From: Siderastrea radians
Lineage: Eukaryota > Cnidaria > Anthozoa > Scleractinia > Rhizangiidae
Assembly (NCBI GenBank): GCA_964017195.1
Contig: OZ024895.1
Coordinates: forward strand, 29,681,375 to 29,745,374
Length of the DNA: 64,000 nt
Direction of reading: 5' to 3'
Positions 25,001 to 39,000 of this stretch are shown here, in pieces. The position numbers and the translations under genes are program-made. Under the pieces are notes generated by a model that ran no database searches, was not told where the DNA came from, and worked only from the letters and a program-made list of their open reading frames with translations. Position 1 is the stretch's first letter; each line of letters starts with the position of its first letter.

Positions 25001-26972
25001 GATCAAACAGAAAAATTATTTCATCGAAATGGCCAATCCTCCAAGAGGAAATTAAAGTGGTCTGTGACAATAGTGATGATACAGTTGAACAGTTGATGTG
25101 TTTAATGCAAAAGGGGCCTGTATCAAGATGTTTGTAACAAACATTAAAAAAAAAAGAGAAAAAAAAAAGGTCCAGGTTTTGCATGCACTGCAACTTTTTT
25201 TTGTGCTAAAAAATTGGGGGAAAAAACAAACAAAACAAAACAATCTTTAAACATTATAATGGAGTGTTTTTTGTTTTGTTTTGTTTCTTTCAATTGCTTT
25301 TAATTCTTTTAAATTTATTATTAAGATTTTTTTTTCAACCTACCCCTGCATCAGATCCACTGCTTGGTTCTGTTAGACAGAAAGCTGCCATTTTTTCACA
25401 AGGGGCAACCTACAAGAAAGTTACCATACAGTTAAAGAAGAGAATAAAGGACAACTACAAACTATAGCTGGCCTGCTCTTAATTTCTTGGTTTTTTCATG
25501 GTCTCTATGACACCAAGAAACACCCACTATCACTATCATTGTTTAAGTCCCTTGTACCCTGTATCCAGGGTGCACAAGTCCTGACAATAGCTAAACATTA
25601 AATTTACTATTAATTTTAAAAAAATAGTAATCAAATCAGGATTAAGAAATAAAACTACTGTACATGCAAAATTTTCTTTATGAAATGTCACTCACCAAAG
25701 GTAAGTACTTCTCCTTTTGCTCCTTAAAAAATTACCAAATGAAATCCATTATAATTTGATAATTTTAATACAATAAATAATTATTATTGAGAGACATTAA
25801 CTACTATTCTATACATTATTTGAAAAAAAGTCAAATACCATGTAGTTATTTTAACTTCCAACTTTGGTGTACGATTACTGTATGACATAGCAAAGGATGT
25901 CATTGCAATACATCACATTTTCAGATAAAAAATATGATCAAATGCAGATACATGAAATAGATCACTAATAACTAAATGATAACAATTGACCTGAAAGTAC
26001 ATGATTGTACATGATTATTACCTAAGAAGTGCGTACATGGGTATAAAGTAATGAGTACAACAAGAAAGGGGAAAAAATACACAATCATATATTCAGTTTT
26101 TGACCAAAAATAAAAAGAGTTTTGCCTACATGTACACAATGCACTAAACTGAACAACAATCCCCTTTTTGGTAGGGTGGGGAAGGGGGTGGGGTGTTATC
26201 TACATAAAGTGCATGCTATTCAACTTACTTTGTTTCCATGGAGAAGAATCCCTTTGAATCCAATTGACTGATGGGCCCCAAGAGTTATTCCCACAGCTAG
26301 ATCATGTGCACCAACAATCTCCACAAGCCGTGCATACTAAAAACAATGGCCAGAGTTCAGACAAGCCACAGAGAACTTAGACTCAAAATAGAAAATATAA
26401 CTAATTAAAAGTCTTGTAAGACAATCACCTTCAAATTCAATAATGAGTTCAAACCCTAAAATCAGGCTGACAAAGAGTTAAAACATTATACTGTACTTGC
26501 TGGATGGATTAAGCCAAAGTTATGTAAAATGCATGCTACATGTACATTTACAATCGCATTGGAATTGAAGTACACTAAAGCTGTCAGCAGTGTGCATCTC
26601 TCCAAAAGTGCATCAGTCAGTCAGTCAGTCAATTGAAGTTAAAAGTATAATTAGTCAGTCAGTCAGTCAGTCAGTCAGTCAGTCAGTCAGTCAGTCAGTC
26701 AGTCAGTCAGTTAAAAATATAAATTAGTCAGTCAGTCACTCAATCAGTCACTCAGTCTGTCAGTCAGTCATGCAGCTTAGTCAGTCAGTCACTCTGTGTG
26801 TCTATTATTCAGTCACTCATTCAGTCTCTCAGTCAGTTAGTCAATCAGTCTACTAACCAGCCAGTAACAGTATACATAGGCAGCCAGTAAGAGACACATG
26901 CAGATACTTGTAGTCAGTAACTGACTCAGTAAGTGAACCAGACCACTAATAAGCCGGCCAGTTGGACTGTCA

Positions 26973-27015
<43 letters not shown>

Positions 27016-30000
27016 AGTCAGTCAGTCAGTCAGTCAGTCAGTCAGTCAGTCAATCAATCAATCAATCAATCAATTGAGTAATCAAAAACACCAGAAATAT
27101 CAGGTTCATGACAAGGGTACATGTGTGTTCTACATCCAGGCAAAAAGACTATCAAATGGTCAGCTTAATTTCTATACCCCCAGAAGTTGTCTGTTTCAAA
27201 TAAATACCTGAGTGTTGGTAAGACCAAGTCCACCTAAGTCTGTTGGAACCTAAAATTTGACACAAATGAGATATTAACTCGAAACAACAACACAGCATTA
27301 CTGAAATGCATTTCAGCTAGTCATCACTCTATTAACATTACTGGAAACATACTGCTAAAATCTGAATGACTAAAAAAGCAAGTTAGTATGAATTGTTTAA
27401 ATTAAAGCGTAAACAGAAAATGAAATGCAATCAACAATTGCAACTAAGGAAATGGTACAGCAGCATGAGGGACATGTCACCCTAAAACTGGTAAAATGAC
27501 TTAGTGCATGTGTGTGCAAAGCAGCTGCAACTTAATTCCATCGTGCAGCTCAGTAGTTAATTATCAGGTCACCCAAGTGGTGTGCGCAATGGTCATAGGT
27601 TTGCTCTTATAAGGGACTCACAAGATTACCATCTGAGACTACCTGACAAGTACAGTGTACCTGGTAATTTAGCTACAGTTAATCCCTTTTAAAATGACTT
27701 CAGTACATAACTAGCAGGAATCACAAAATCCAGTACCAAATATTGCATACATAACAAATTGTTTGAGGGGCTTGACCTGCTTGGTTAGGGTTTATTATTT
27801 TACAACCTGAAGGGCACTTAATTAGCTTCTTCAGCATTTGGCTTGGAAAGTGTAATATTTATAGAGGGTATTACATGGCAGTTCGAAGATATGCAATTTT
27901 ATTTTCGAGTGGCAAAAGCAATATTTTAAGAACGAGCGCAGCAAGTGAGTAAAATATTGTTTTTTACCATGAGAAAATAAAATTCATATCTACAAGCCAC
28001 CATGTAATTTTCGTTTTATTATATACAGGTAGACAAGAGAATTTTTGCACAGCCAACAACAGTGTAATTTAAGCAGGAAATGATGTCATTGATATCCTTA
28101 CAAGTGAGGATATGGAAAATACGCCACTCTAGTCCTGGATGCAGTTTCGTATGAACTTTAAGAGTGGTCTATTTTCCTCTAAAACACTCTTGTCTATATG
28201 ATAAAAAAAGGTTAAGTGGTTGGTACAGTTATTTTTACATCTGGGATCAGATGGAGTTTATTTTCTGGAAGAACTGGGAGGGGGACCCTTTCTTTTATTT
28301 TTACAGATCCCAAGCATTTCACTACACCTGAAGTCCAAAGGCACCCATTTCTTTGAGCCCTTCCATTGTGTCATCAGCAACCTTTTCCATCTCATCATTC
28401 TTCAATGGGTCATTGCACTCCTGAAAGATTCACAGGTTAGAAATAAATTAACAGTCGAGAGTTCTCATAATATGGCCAGCCCCTTAACCCATTAACGTCC
28501 ATGCCGGCCTGAGCCGGCCTTGATTTTGCGCGTGTTCGCTTTTGGCCCCAGCCTCCCCTAGAAAGGCTTTTTTGGTCCCCTTTTGCCCTAGTTGTCTTTG
28601 GGAATGTTCAACCAATCAGAATCCACCTACTGCGCATATATTTGAAGGCTTGAGGGGGTCCTAGAAGGGAAGATTTCTTGTCACTCTCCAAGAAGATCAC
28701 ATTTCACTCAAAATGGCTGCCGTGCTCTTCACGCGTGAATTTTCAAGATGGCAATATCTCACTCTCGGAAGGAAGGATTACCTTTTGAAACTTAAAAATG
28801 GAAAGAAGAAGCTCTAAGGAACACTCGACAAGTTAAATGATGGAATTTAGAGCTTTTAGAGCGAAGAAAACATCTTTCGAGGACGAACAGCCATTTTGTC
28901 AAAGCAAAGGACAATCTTCCAGCGCAAGAGATTTTTCGAGCTGCGGACTTTCTGGGAAATGCTAAAGCACTTCTATGAGTCTACGGTAGAGTAAATTACA
29001 CATTTGATTGTAAATTTTTACCAAAATAACTTCTTAATTGAAGGATTCTTTGTATTTCTTAAAGCTTTGGTAAAAGTTTTGAAAAACGTGCACAGTTCGC
29101 ATCAGTAAATGCTCTTCAAAATAACTTGCACATCGAGCAAAATCGCTTGCGCGTAGCTTCCCTCAAAGAAAGAATTGAACGCGTTTGGTTTTCAGAAACG
29201 AATAATAAAGGCGTGTATTAATAAACGTATTATTTAGAAAAACATACTGTCTCCTCTTCTGTGAATCTTCGTTCATGAAATTTCGAAAAATAGTAATCTG
29301 ACCTAAACAGACACAAATTCTCTGTTGTGGTTTGATTTCACGCGCGAGACAACATGTGAGATCTCTTGCGTAAATTTTCAAAATTTGACTTTAGATTGTA
29401 TTTTTGGCTAATTCTTAATCGACAACTGGCGTATTTTATTCGAAAGTTAGAAATTTTAACTATTCTAGATCAAGTGAGTGTTGTTTTTTCAAGCCTATAA
29501 ATTGTCGTTTCGTACTGCACATGGGGTTGTTTATTACCAACTGCTAATTTAGCTAAGCGATCAAAAAACACGCGGCCGGTAATGGGTTAACCCCAGTTTC
29601 TGCAGTATTGGAGCTACACTTACAGTGTAGGTACTGTAGCAGCATGTACACTGTAACATATAGCACATACATGTATGTGCAGAAATTCATAGAGTGTAAC
29701 TATGCGAGAGCGTAATGGAGTTAGCAACAGCCCTATACAATTTCCCCCAACCACCCCCCCCCCCCCCGGCCTAAAAAAATACTTGGCACGTATGTGTAGT
29801 CTGTTGTAGAGTTACCCTCAGAAAATTTTGGCAGACGTATGCTGGCACATTACAGACTCTGTACCATGAAGCAACAAGAAGCTTTACTAAATTGAAAAAT
29901 CCTCCTTCGATGAGATGCCAGTCTATCCCTAGGTTACCCCCACCACCTTTTTGCCGGTAGTCATTTATACGTGCCTGGGTCGAGAGAGGCAGTGTTGAGT

Positions 30001-33000
30001 AAAGGTTCTTTTCTAAGGAAACAATACATAGCTACATACACACACAGAGAGAGATCAGCCTCAGAATACATGCAGAGACCTTCCAGTCTTGCAATCAGAG
30101 GTCAGGTGCACTGGCCACTAAAACACCACCATCTCCTGACAGGTATACGTAGTGCCTAATGTAGTACATAAATAAAAGACCAAGATGGCAGACGTGTGAC
30201 AACTTTCTTTACCTCAAAAAATTTTGCCACAGGATCCACGTAAGCTCTTAATGTATCCTCTTGATCAGAGTTTAAAACTGTAGAAAAATGGCAGATGCCA
30301 AGATTAGTATTAGAAATATCACGAGTTGTAAGGTTAAAGCTAAGTCACAAGTGGGCCTCAAATGACCCAAACAGTGTGTGTTTAAGAGGTTCTGTCCATT
30401 TGCGGAAACCAAGCAGGTGTTGGAAGGAGGGGGCCGGCCAATCTGTGTCATGTTTCTGGTGGTTGTTGTACTTGACCAAGTACCAACCATGGCAACATTA
30501 ATTTGTTTTATGATTGGACTGGGGGTGGTCTGTCCGCAAACTGCCCTGGTTAACTACTTCTTGGTCAAGTACAACAACCACCAGAAATAAAGTGAAAATC
30601 ATCCAACCCACTTCTTCCAACATTTTTCTATTTTGCCTGGTTTCTCAGATAACCACTCTTAACTTACCGCTGAACTGTGACCATTTTACAACCATTTATA
30701 CACCTGGATGGAGGGAGACAATGTGAAGTAAAGTTTCTTGTCTAAGGAAACAAAATAGGATGATACGGGGACCAAAGCTTGAACCACCAACTTACCTCAA
30801 TATTGTGTATGACTATGATGTGGGTCATTTCACCCTGAAAAGCTTTCTTTTGTGACCTGGTTTTCTCATCACAACAATGTGGGAAGGGTGTCAACTGGTG
30901 TTTCAACCACAGACCACTTAAAGGTGGTCTGCAACCCAAAATCCATCCAATGAGAAAGTTTTTTTCCCTCACAGTTTAAGCTCTCTGATCCCTTTGCAGT
31001 GCCTTTAAATGTCCACTCTTGGGAAATGCCTACAGGGGCATCATGCAATGCACACTACTGATTTTGGAACCAGACATGGCTGGCGGTTGGAGAGGCTTGG
31101 GACTGAGGTCAAATTTCTCTTAAGCTACCTGTCTATAGCACCTACCCCACAAAAATTTACCACACAATTTTTGTTGGGTTTCAAAGGGCTTGATACATGT
31201 AAATATAAGGCACAAGCAGGGACCAAGGCAAGGAGAAAAGATTGCCTTGATGTACTGTAATTGTAGCAGATTACTTCAGAGGAGATTACCCCCAAACTAT
31301 TGAAATAACATGCATCACTACACTGTAGCTACATGTATACTATCAACCAAACTATCCAGTCGGCTGTCCATACGTGTACATGTACATGTCGGTGAATTAC
31401 TTTAATTGCTATTGATACAGGTAGATTTTTGTACAATTTTTTTATGACTTTAATGAGAGTATTTTCAGAAATTCATAAGTACCAGCAGAAAAAATGTGGA
31501 GCTCTTCTTTTAGGCTTGGTTAAATCTATAATTTATATTAATAAGTATTTATTATTGTAACAAATCAATGTGTTCATATGCACACATAATTATCATTACA
31601 GTCTTACCCCCCCCCCCCCAACCCAAAGTGCATGTATTTTATTCCTGATACATCCATACATAATGGCAAGGTTAAGTAACTTACCTTCTGGAAAAGGAAA
31701 TACTTGCTGCATTTTGGGTTCTCCTTTAAACAGCCCCATAACAAATGATTGAGACTCTGAGGACTACAAGCAGGATAAAATAAAACAAGATTAATATTGA
31801 ATGCAAAGAGATTACAAATTGTGGTATTTAGGGACAATTAAAATAAACTCATGAAGCAAGTCAAGGACCAACAAACTCAACTTCCATATACATGGTGCCG
31901 TAGGTTGTAAAGGGTCACACAAGCTTCCTGAAACTTCTGACTTTCACATGGACAGTATAACACAGTAACTTGAAGACCACAATGCTAATCTACTGTAAAC
32001 TGACTACATACTGTGGGTATGAAATAATAAAAAGTAAAATCACACTTTGGACCTTGGTGGCTCCCTAGCTGAAGTTCAACCCTTTAAGCCCTAACAGTGA
32101 TGAAAATGAAATTTATCTTTAAATCATCACTATTTGTTCAAACATTCAAGTACTGAGAAAAAAGGAATTAACATAATCACCAAGGATAAGATGGGTTAAC
32201 ATCTAGACAAATATTCTCCTTACTGGTTCCATAAAAAATTCTGGAAAACAGTATGGAGAATATGCATTTTGATGTCAGGGATGAAAGGGTTAACTCAGTT
32301 TCTGTAGTATGAAGAAACTAGGAGTGCCACTGCGTGTACGTCCCCTGGATCGGATATGGTACATGGCAGGATTAACTCCAGACATCATTTTTTGTTTCTT
32401 TGTTTAGGTTTTCTTTGTTGTTGTTCTTGTTTGTTTGTCTGTTTTGTTGTGTGTGTTTTTTATCTGGTATCCATTCAAACACCTGGATAGAGACAACACA
32501 GAGTTCTCTGTCTAAGGATGCAGGGTTCAAGCAAGGTTCAACCCACTGTAGCCTGAGAAAACAGCCAATGTTTCACAAGGTCGCCACTTGAGCCCTCGCA
32601 AAACGATGTCTGAGTAATGGGTGCAGAAATTCCATACTGAATACGGGGCTCTACCCAGATCTTGGTAGTGCTTCTGACTGGTTGAAAGAAAATTCCAACC
32701 AATCAGAAGCATTTATACCTCTTACTTCACATTAAACTTTCCCAAGAACCCTCTGGCTTGCAGGGGGACCCTTCCGTTCTACCTACTACATTTAACATGT
32801 TGCCTGTTACTACATATCATTTTTAAAGGGTTGTTCTGATCAGGTCAAAGTCTGATCAAAAGAACAAAAATGACAACTATGTATGTACGTCTGTATGTAT
32901 ACTATGTATGATGACTGTGTTAACAACTACATGTACACCACCGCAGTGCCGCCATGGTACTGTATACAATGTACAGTTGTGTATTATGTAAGTAGCTAGC

Positions 33001-36000
33001 ACCCAACGTGTCCATATTATTAATAACAAATACAATTACCATAATTACACATATTATTACATTACCATCAGGTAGCCACTACACATCAGTAACATAAAGG
33101 TTTAATTAAAAAAAAATGCCGGACCTCAAATGCTCAAAATGCTGGTACCTCAGTAAACAAGGTGGGAGTTTGTTTAAAATTTGACTGTGTTGACCTGGCA
33201 TTTACTGGAACACGGCATTTATTTGACGCCCAGCATTTGAGGCCCGGTGTTTAATTGAGAAAATACAGTACACATCCACACACCTTTGCATCTGTGGCAT
33301 ATCCATATCTTGTGAATTGTGTGCCAATGACAGCAACTCTAGGAAAGATCATGATAACAATTAATGAATAATCTAATTATTAGTCTATTAATTATTAGTC
33401 TGCAGGAAAACAATACATGAATATAACAATTTACAAACACATGCTTTCCAGTAGGTAAATATAGATGTTGCAGTTAATTTTTGATCTCAGTTAATTTTTT
33501 TTTCTAACTAGGTAGTTTTTTACTAACTAGATAGTTTTTTTCTAACCAGGTAGTTTTTTTCTAACTAGCTGGGTTTTTTTTAACTAGGCAAATAATAATT
33601 ATACTAGATATATTTTTATAACTAGTTGAATTTTTGGGGAATTAGTTATTTTTCTAAAACCATTTAATTCATTTTAAAGATGATAAATTATGTTAAGGTT
33701 AGCTTTCTGTTAGGGTTAGGGGTTTGGCTGTTTGCTAGAGTAAGGGTTGGTTTTCTTTTAGGGTTAGGATTAACTGTTTGTTTTACATAGGGTTGGGTTC
33801 TTTTGGGGTTTACTGCTAGCTATTTGTTTGGATGTGGGTGACCACTGGTTTTCCCATTCAATGACATATTTTCAAGAACTGGGAAGTAAATTGTTAAATT
33901 GAGATAAAACAATAATACATGTTATTATGAGTATTCATTCTGATAACAAACTGAATGTCTTTTAATGGTCATATAACACTTACAAATAGGAAGTAAATTG
34001 TTAAATATTTGAGGTGTCACAATCATACATGTTATTATGAGTTTAATCTGATAACAAACTGAATGTCTTTTAATGTTCATATCACACTTAAAAATAGGAA
34101 GTAAATTGTTAAATATTTGAGGTGTCACAATCATACATGTTATTATGAGTGTTTAATCTAATAACAAACTGAATGTCTTTTAATGTTCATATCACACTTA
34201 CAAATGGGAAGTAAAGTGTTAAATATTTGAGGTGAAACAATAATAACAAGTTGAATTTCTTTTAATGTTCATAATCACACTTAGGAATTACTGGTCGATC
34301 GCCATTTTGCATGCTTTGGTGAATGTTATTTCCTTGTCTTCGCATATTTGCATATTTGTTGCTTGGCATTTAACTAATCTAGCTGGGGAAATAAGGGTGG
34401 AAATGAGTCCAAATTTGCAAGCAACTTTGGCATATTCATTTTCAAATGCAACTATTTTCCCCATTAGCACATTTGGATGAAAAGGTGTTTTATCAACTGG
34501 GTCAATTTTGATGCTAACATAATCTCCAATATTAAGGGCTTGAGCCTTTTGCCTGGACTTCTTCATCTTTTCGTTGTACTCAGTTTGGTGGGAATTGGCT
34601 TCAATTCTTATCCTTTTTCTGCTTTCAGCTTCAGAAGTGGGTGCGGTTTTTCGTTTTATTTGCCCATTCTCATTTTCCATCTCTGACACCTGATCCTCTT
34701 CTTGTTCCTCTTGAGTGGGATTCTCTTTGTTTTCTTTTTTGGGATCAATTCCAAAAACAAGTCGATATGGTGTTTCCTTGACAGCTCTGTGGATGGTAAT
34801 GTTCTTCTTGTACGCTGCTTCCCCAAGTCTTGAACACCATGTTGTGAGTTCAGTTTGGTTCTCTTTGAGTATGTTCGTTAAATTTTCTTTAACAGTCCTA
34901 TTGTTTCTTTCCACAAGTCCCTGTGTTTGGGGTTTCCTTGGTGCTCCATGTACTTGTTTAATGCCATGCTTTTGGCAAAATTCCTGGATTAGTTTGTTTT
35001 TAAATTCTTTACCATTATCAGTGTGCAGGGTCTGGGGAAATCCAAAATGCCAAAATAACTCTTGTAATTTTGCTAACACCTCTTCAGCGGTTTTGTTGTG
35101 CAAAGCAAATAACCACGAGTACTTGGTGTGGTGGTCAGTTACATGAAGAACCCACTGATGGGGATTAGTACACGAACATTTCACATTTCTGAAATCGATA
35201 AGATCGACTTCTACATGAGACATAAATGTTTCGGCACTAATTGGTTTTGTAATCGCTTGTTTCTTGTGGTCTGTTATGCTTCTTTGTTGAGCATGTAGTT
35301 TGCATAAACTAGTAAACAGAGATACCACTTGTTGTGGTATTTCAGAGTAGATACCTTTCACGTAAGTGTTCGTCTTGTCTCTTCCGCGGTGTGCGGTTGA
35401 CGAGTGACATTCGCAGAGAACCTCGTGCAGCTTACTTTTCGGAACAACTATTCTATTATCACCAGTGACAATGTTTTCATCCTTTAGAGTCCATCGTTTA
35501 CGTTTTATAGTGCTGATTTCACTTTTGGTCAGTTCGGCACGTGTTTCATCTTCTTTGCCTTGCTGAAGTTTCTCAAGATAATTCTTCGCGTTGTGATGTA
35601 GTGAATCGCTTAGATAAACTGTCAGTTTGCTTTTTCCAGTCTTTAAGGTTTCTAATTTGTCGTAAAAAGTTTTTCTGTCGACACAATCTTCCATTTCTCT
35701 AAAGCGAGTCGAAGACAACTTGGTCGAGTGAAGTCTCGTTTTCAAACTAATGCGCATGCTCGAATAATTGCCTGAATTAAAATTTTGGTTGACATAGGTC
35801 TGGGGCGAATAAGAAATAATTAAAACAAATTTTCACCGATTTGGTATGAGCGCTTGTGTAGTGTAGTGGAGATCACGATGTCATATGAAGCCAGCGAGTC
35901 AGTCCCAAGGTCAAGAGTTCAAGGCTCGGTGAGTAGATATTATAAAAAAAAAAATTAATGTGGAAAAGCAAGGGGGGGCTAAGGGATAGTAGAAGGGAGG

Positions 36001-39000
36001 GCTAGTGAGTGGAATAAGAAGAAAGAGAGGGGATAGAGAGGCAAATAAAGTGCAGGACTCCATTTTTTTTCTTTACTTTTTATTTATTATAATTTTTTTT
36101 TTTAATTTCTTTTTAGACCCCCCTAAAAAACCACGCCCCTATTTTTTAACCACACCCCATAAAATAAAATCCCTTTTTAGACAGTTGATGGAAAACTACC
36201 TAGTTAGAAAATAATTACCTAGTTAGAAAATAATTACCTAGTTAGAAAAAAACTACCTAGTTAGAAAAAAAAATTAACTGAGATCAAAAATTAACTACAA
36301 CATAGATACAAGTACATGAACACCCTTGGAAAGTGACAAATCACTGTGCTCGTCTTTCAAAAACAAAATTTAAAAGAATAAATCAACTCAGTTTTTTAAG
36401 GGCTACCTTTGCTTAAAATGCAAATGTAATACTTTTTAAAATCTTTTGCCAGTTATTGAAGGGTACAGAAATAATAATTTCCATTTATTGTTTTTCCCCT
36501 TTTTTGTTTGTTTTTGTTGTTGTTGTTTTTATTTTTATTTATTATTGTTATTATTTTCTGGTCGCATGCATGTCTGTGCAGAATCAGACTTCATTTTTTC
36601 TTTATTTTTTTATTAATTTAATTGTTATCATCATTATTATTACTACTGTGTTTGACGTCAGGAGAACGCAACCTAAACTTGACACGGGAGTAGCGGCCTG
36701 GGCATGGACATTATGCGAAAAGAAACTCGATTTGTGGACAGGTGGGTTAGGTACTGGATATGGAAATACGTCACAGACCTTGGACGTACAGCACATGACC
36801 TCACTTTCACGTCCGAAGGCGCCTGTGTCCCGTGTTGTGAAGTTTCGAATGGGAGAAGTTCCATGCTTGAAAAAGCAAAGTTTCAGCCAAAGAGTTAATG
36901 CAAATCCTTGATTGAAATCTTAGAAAAGTACATGTATGTATGAATCCTTTGTGTATGTATGTATGAGTCCTTTGCCGTTTAGTTGGCAAACCTTCTCGCC
37001 TTCAATGAAGAATCGCTTGGCATACAACATTCAAATTATGTCCGTGAGAGAAACGCGCTATTTTAATGTACTTGATTTGTAGTTTTTTTTAACAATTGCC
37101 TTGGTGAGTCATGATCACTTTCGAAGTTTCGTCTATATAGGTCACGCAGGACTTTAAAATTTAGAAATTGATTTTGTCTGGGTAATTCGAAATCCATTTG
37201 GAAATCAATGGCCAAGACTTAATCGAGAAAGCCACGAACTGAAAGAGGTTGAGAGGACCATTGCACAAACGTTTGTTTCCAGGTTATCAAAGGCAAAGGG
37301 TTAAAGAGGCCTTGTCGTATCTTTTCAGGTTATTTCTGTATTTACATGTGAAACGTCCGATGAGTACATATAAGCAGTCATGTTAATAAATATCATGTCC
37401 CCTGAATAATAACACATGTCACAAAACATATCATTTTAAGATTTTATATTTCATATCTGAAAATGTTCGATTGCTTTAAATCCTTTTCTATTTAACTATT
37501 TTAACAGCTCCTCTCGGTTGCATTGCAACTTGTCATGGGGACAACTCCTTTACTTGTGAAACATTTAAAACAACTGATTATCTGTCCCGTAAATCAAAAC
37601 ACAGGTGTCACGCAACTTTACTACAGCAAATGTTTGTTGGTCATTAAAATTATGACTGTAATAGCAAGATACAGTTGATACTTGGGTATTGTTCAGTACA
37701 AAAACTATGGCTCTGTCAAGTCCAACTCTGTGATAAACCCCTCTACTTTTTTGACATTTTTCTGGATCGACCTTAAACAACATCAATTCCAGTGGTTAGC
37801 ATTCGAATGCACTGCACTAATCACTAATAATTCCTAGTTATAATCATAACTATAACAAAATTCTTCAATCTGATTGGTTATCGCCAGCCATGATTTGAGC
37901 ATTAATAGGACAGTTGGACAGTGTGTTACACTTGAATAAGTTCATTTTTTACATATCTTGCAAATAAAACTATAATTGTCTATTCAGGCCATCTGAAAGG
38001 GTGTGGAAAAAAATCAAAAATTACGTGGGAATTTCCGGGCATATTGTGCGGAAGAGTATGTTGATTACACGGAAAACACGCTGGGATATGCAGAAATTTA
38101 AACAATTTATAACATTGATAATTGTCTTTCCACAGTTTTTTCTGTTATCTAAACTGCTTAGTGAGGTTCCTTCTTCTTCGTCTCTTCAAATTTATCCTTA
38201 CTATAAGCTTAAACCACAAGATGATTCTTTGGGATGACGAACGAGCAAAAGAAGACAACATGTTCAAGTTTCCTCGCGCAAGTCAGGGCTTGAAATAACA
38301 GCCGGTCAACAGACAATGTCCGGTCAAAAATAGGTTTTGTCCGGTCAAAGCCTTGGATGGCCGGACAATGTGTCCAGTCATTTACGCTTGTAAAGAAAAA
38401 TTTAATGCAGAGCTTCAGGTTTAAAATTTTTAAAAGCTCAACATTATTGGCGTTCGTGAATAAAAAGGGGAAAAGACAGAATGAGATACTACCAGACCAA
38501 GAACTTTGAATTAATGATTCATACAATGTAATAGTGGTTACAAGTAAAATTTCTAGTGGTTGCAAATTTTCGCTTTCAAGTATTCCAAGTGAAAAAAAGA
38601 GATTTGCCTGTTAGTATCGTCTCCCCAGCCCCTTTTAATAAGATATAGTACAGAAACATTTCAAGATTTAAGCTTATTCATTCTAAGCTTACATTGTATC
38701 AAATCGGTGGATGTGGATTCTACTTGTAAGTGTTTCTTGTTGTATATTCTCATCAGTTAGCTTGTATTATGCACAAATGTAATATTGGTTTTGCCGAACA
38801 TTGGGGCTGTACTGTGGGTTCCACTTTTCCTGCATTAAGTTCGAGGCTGCATGTACAATAAAGGCATAGCAAATGTGCTTGTTTGATATATAAACATCAG
38901 GCGGGGAGGGGGGAGGAGAATTTTATAGAGGTATGACGTAATGGATATTTGTCCGGCCAAAAATGGGTTGTGTCCGAGCAAAAATAGGTTTGACCGGACA

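Larger units (their letters stand above)
33466..36302 (-). mobile_element. Ginger-like integrase DNA transposon, 2837 bp
   Basis: Terminal inverted repeats begin TGTTG(C/T)AGTTAATTTTT and contain arrays of CTACCTAGTTAGAAAAA units (33490-33590 and 36190-36270). A 4-bp duplication TAGA flanks it at 33462-33465 and 36303-36306. It carries one retrovirus-type integrase gene and no reverse transcriptase, which defines the Ginger/GIN class. It sits in ACADVL intron 1 on the same strand as the host gene. Confidence 0.8.

Noticed and set aside
26933..27211. 92-codon frame with SQSVSQSV repeats
   Set aside because: Direct translation of the CAGT satellite.
33710..33723. Telomere
   Set aside because: Two TTAGGG-like units inside a transposon with genes on both sides; not a chromosome end.
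33881..34275. CRISPR array
   Set aside because: Units are 108 bp with no spacers; the genome is eukaryotic.
34715..35146. 143-codon plus-strand frame
   Set aside because: Antisense shadow of the Ginger-like integrase gene.
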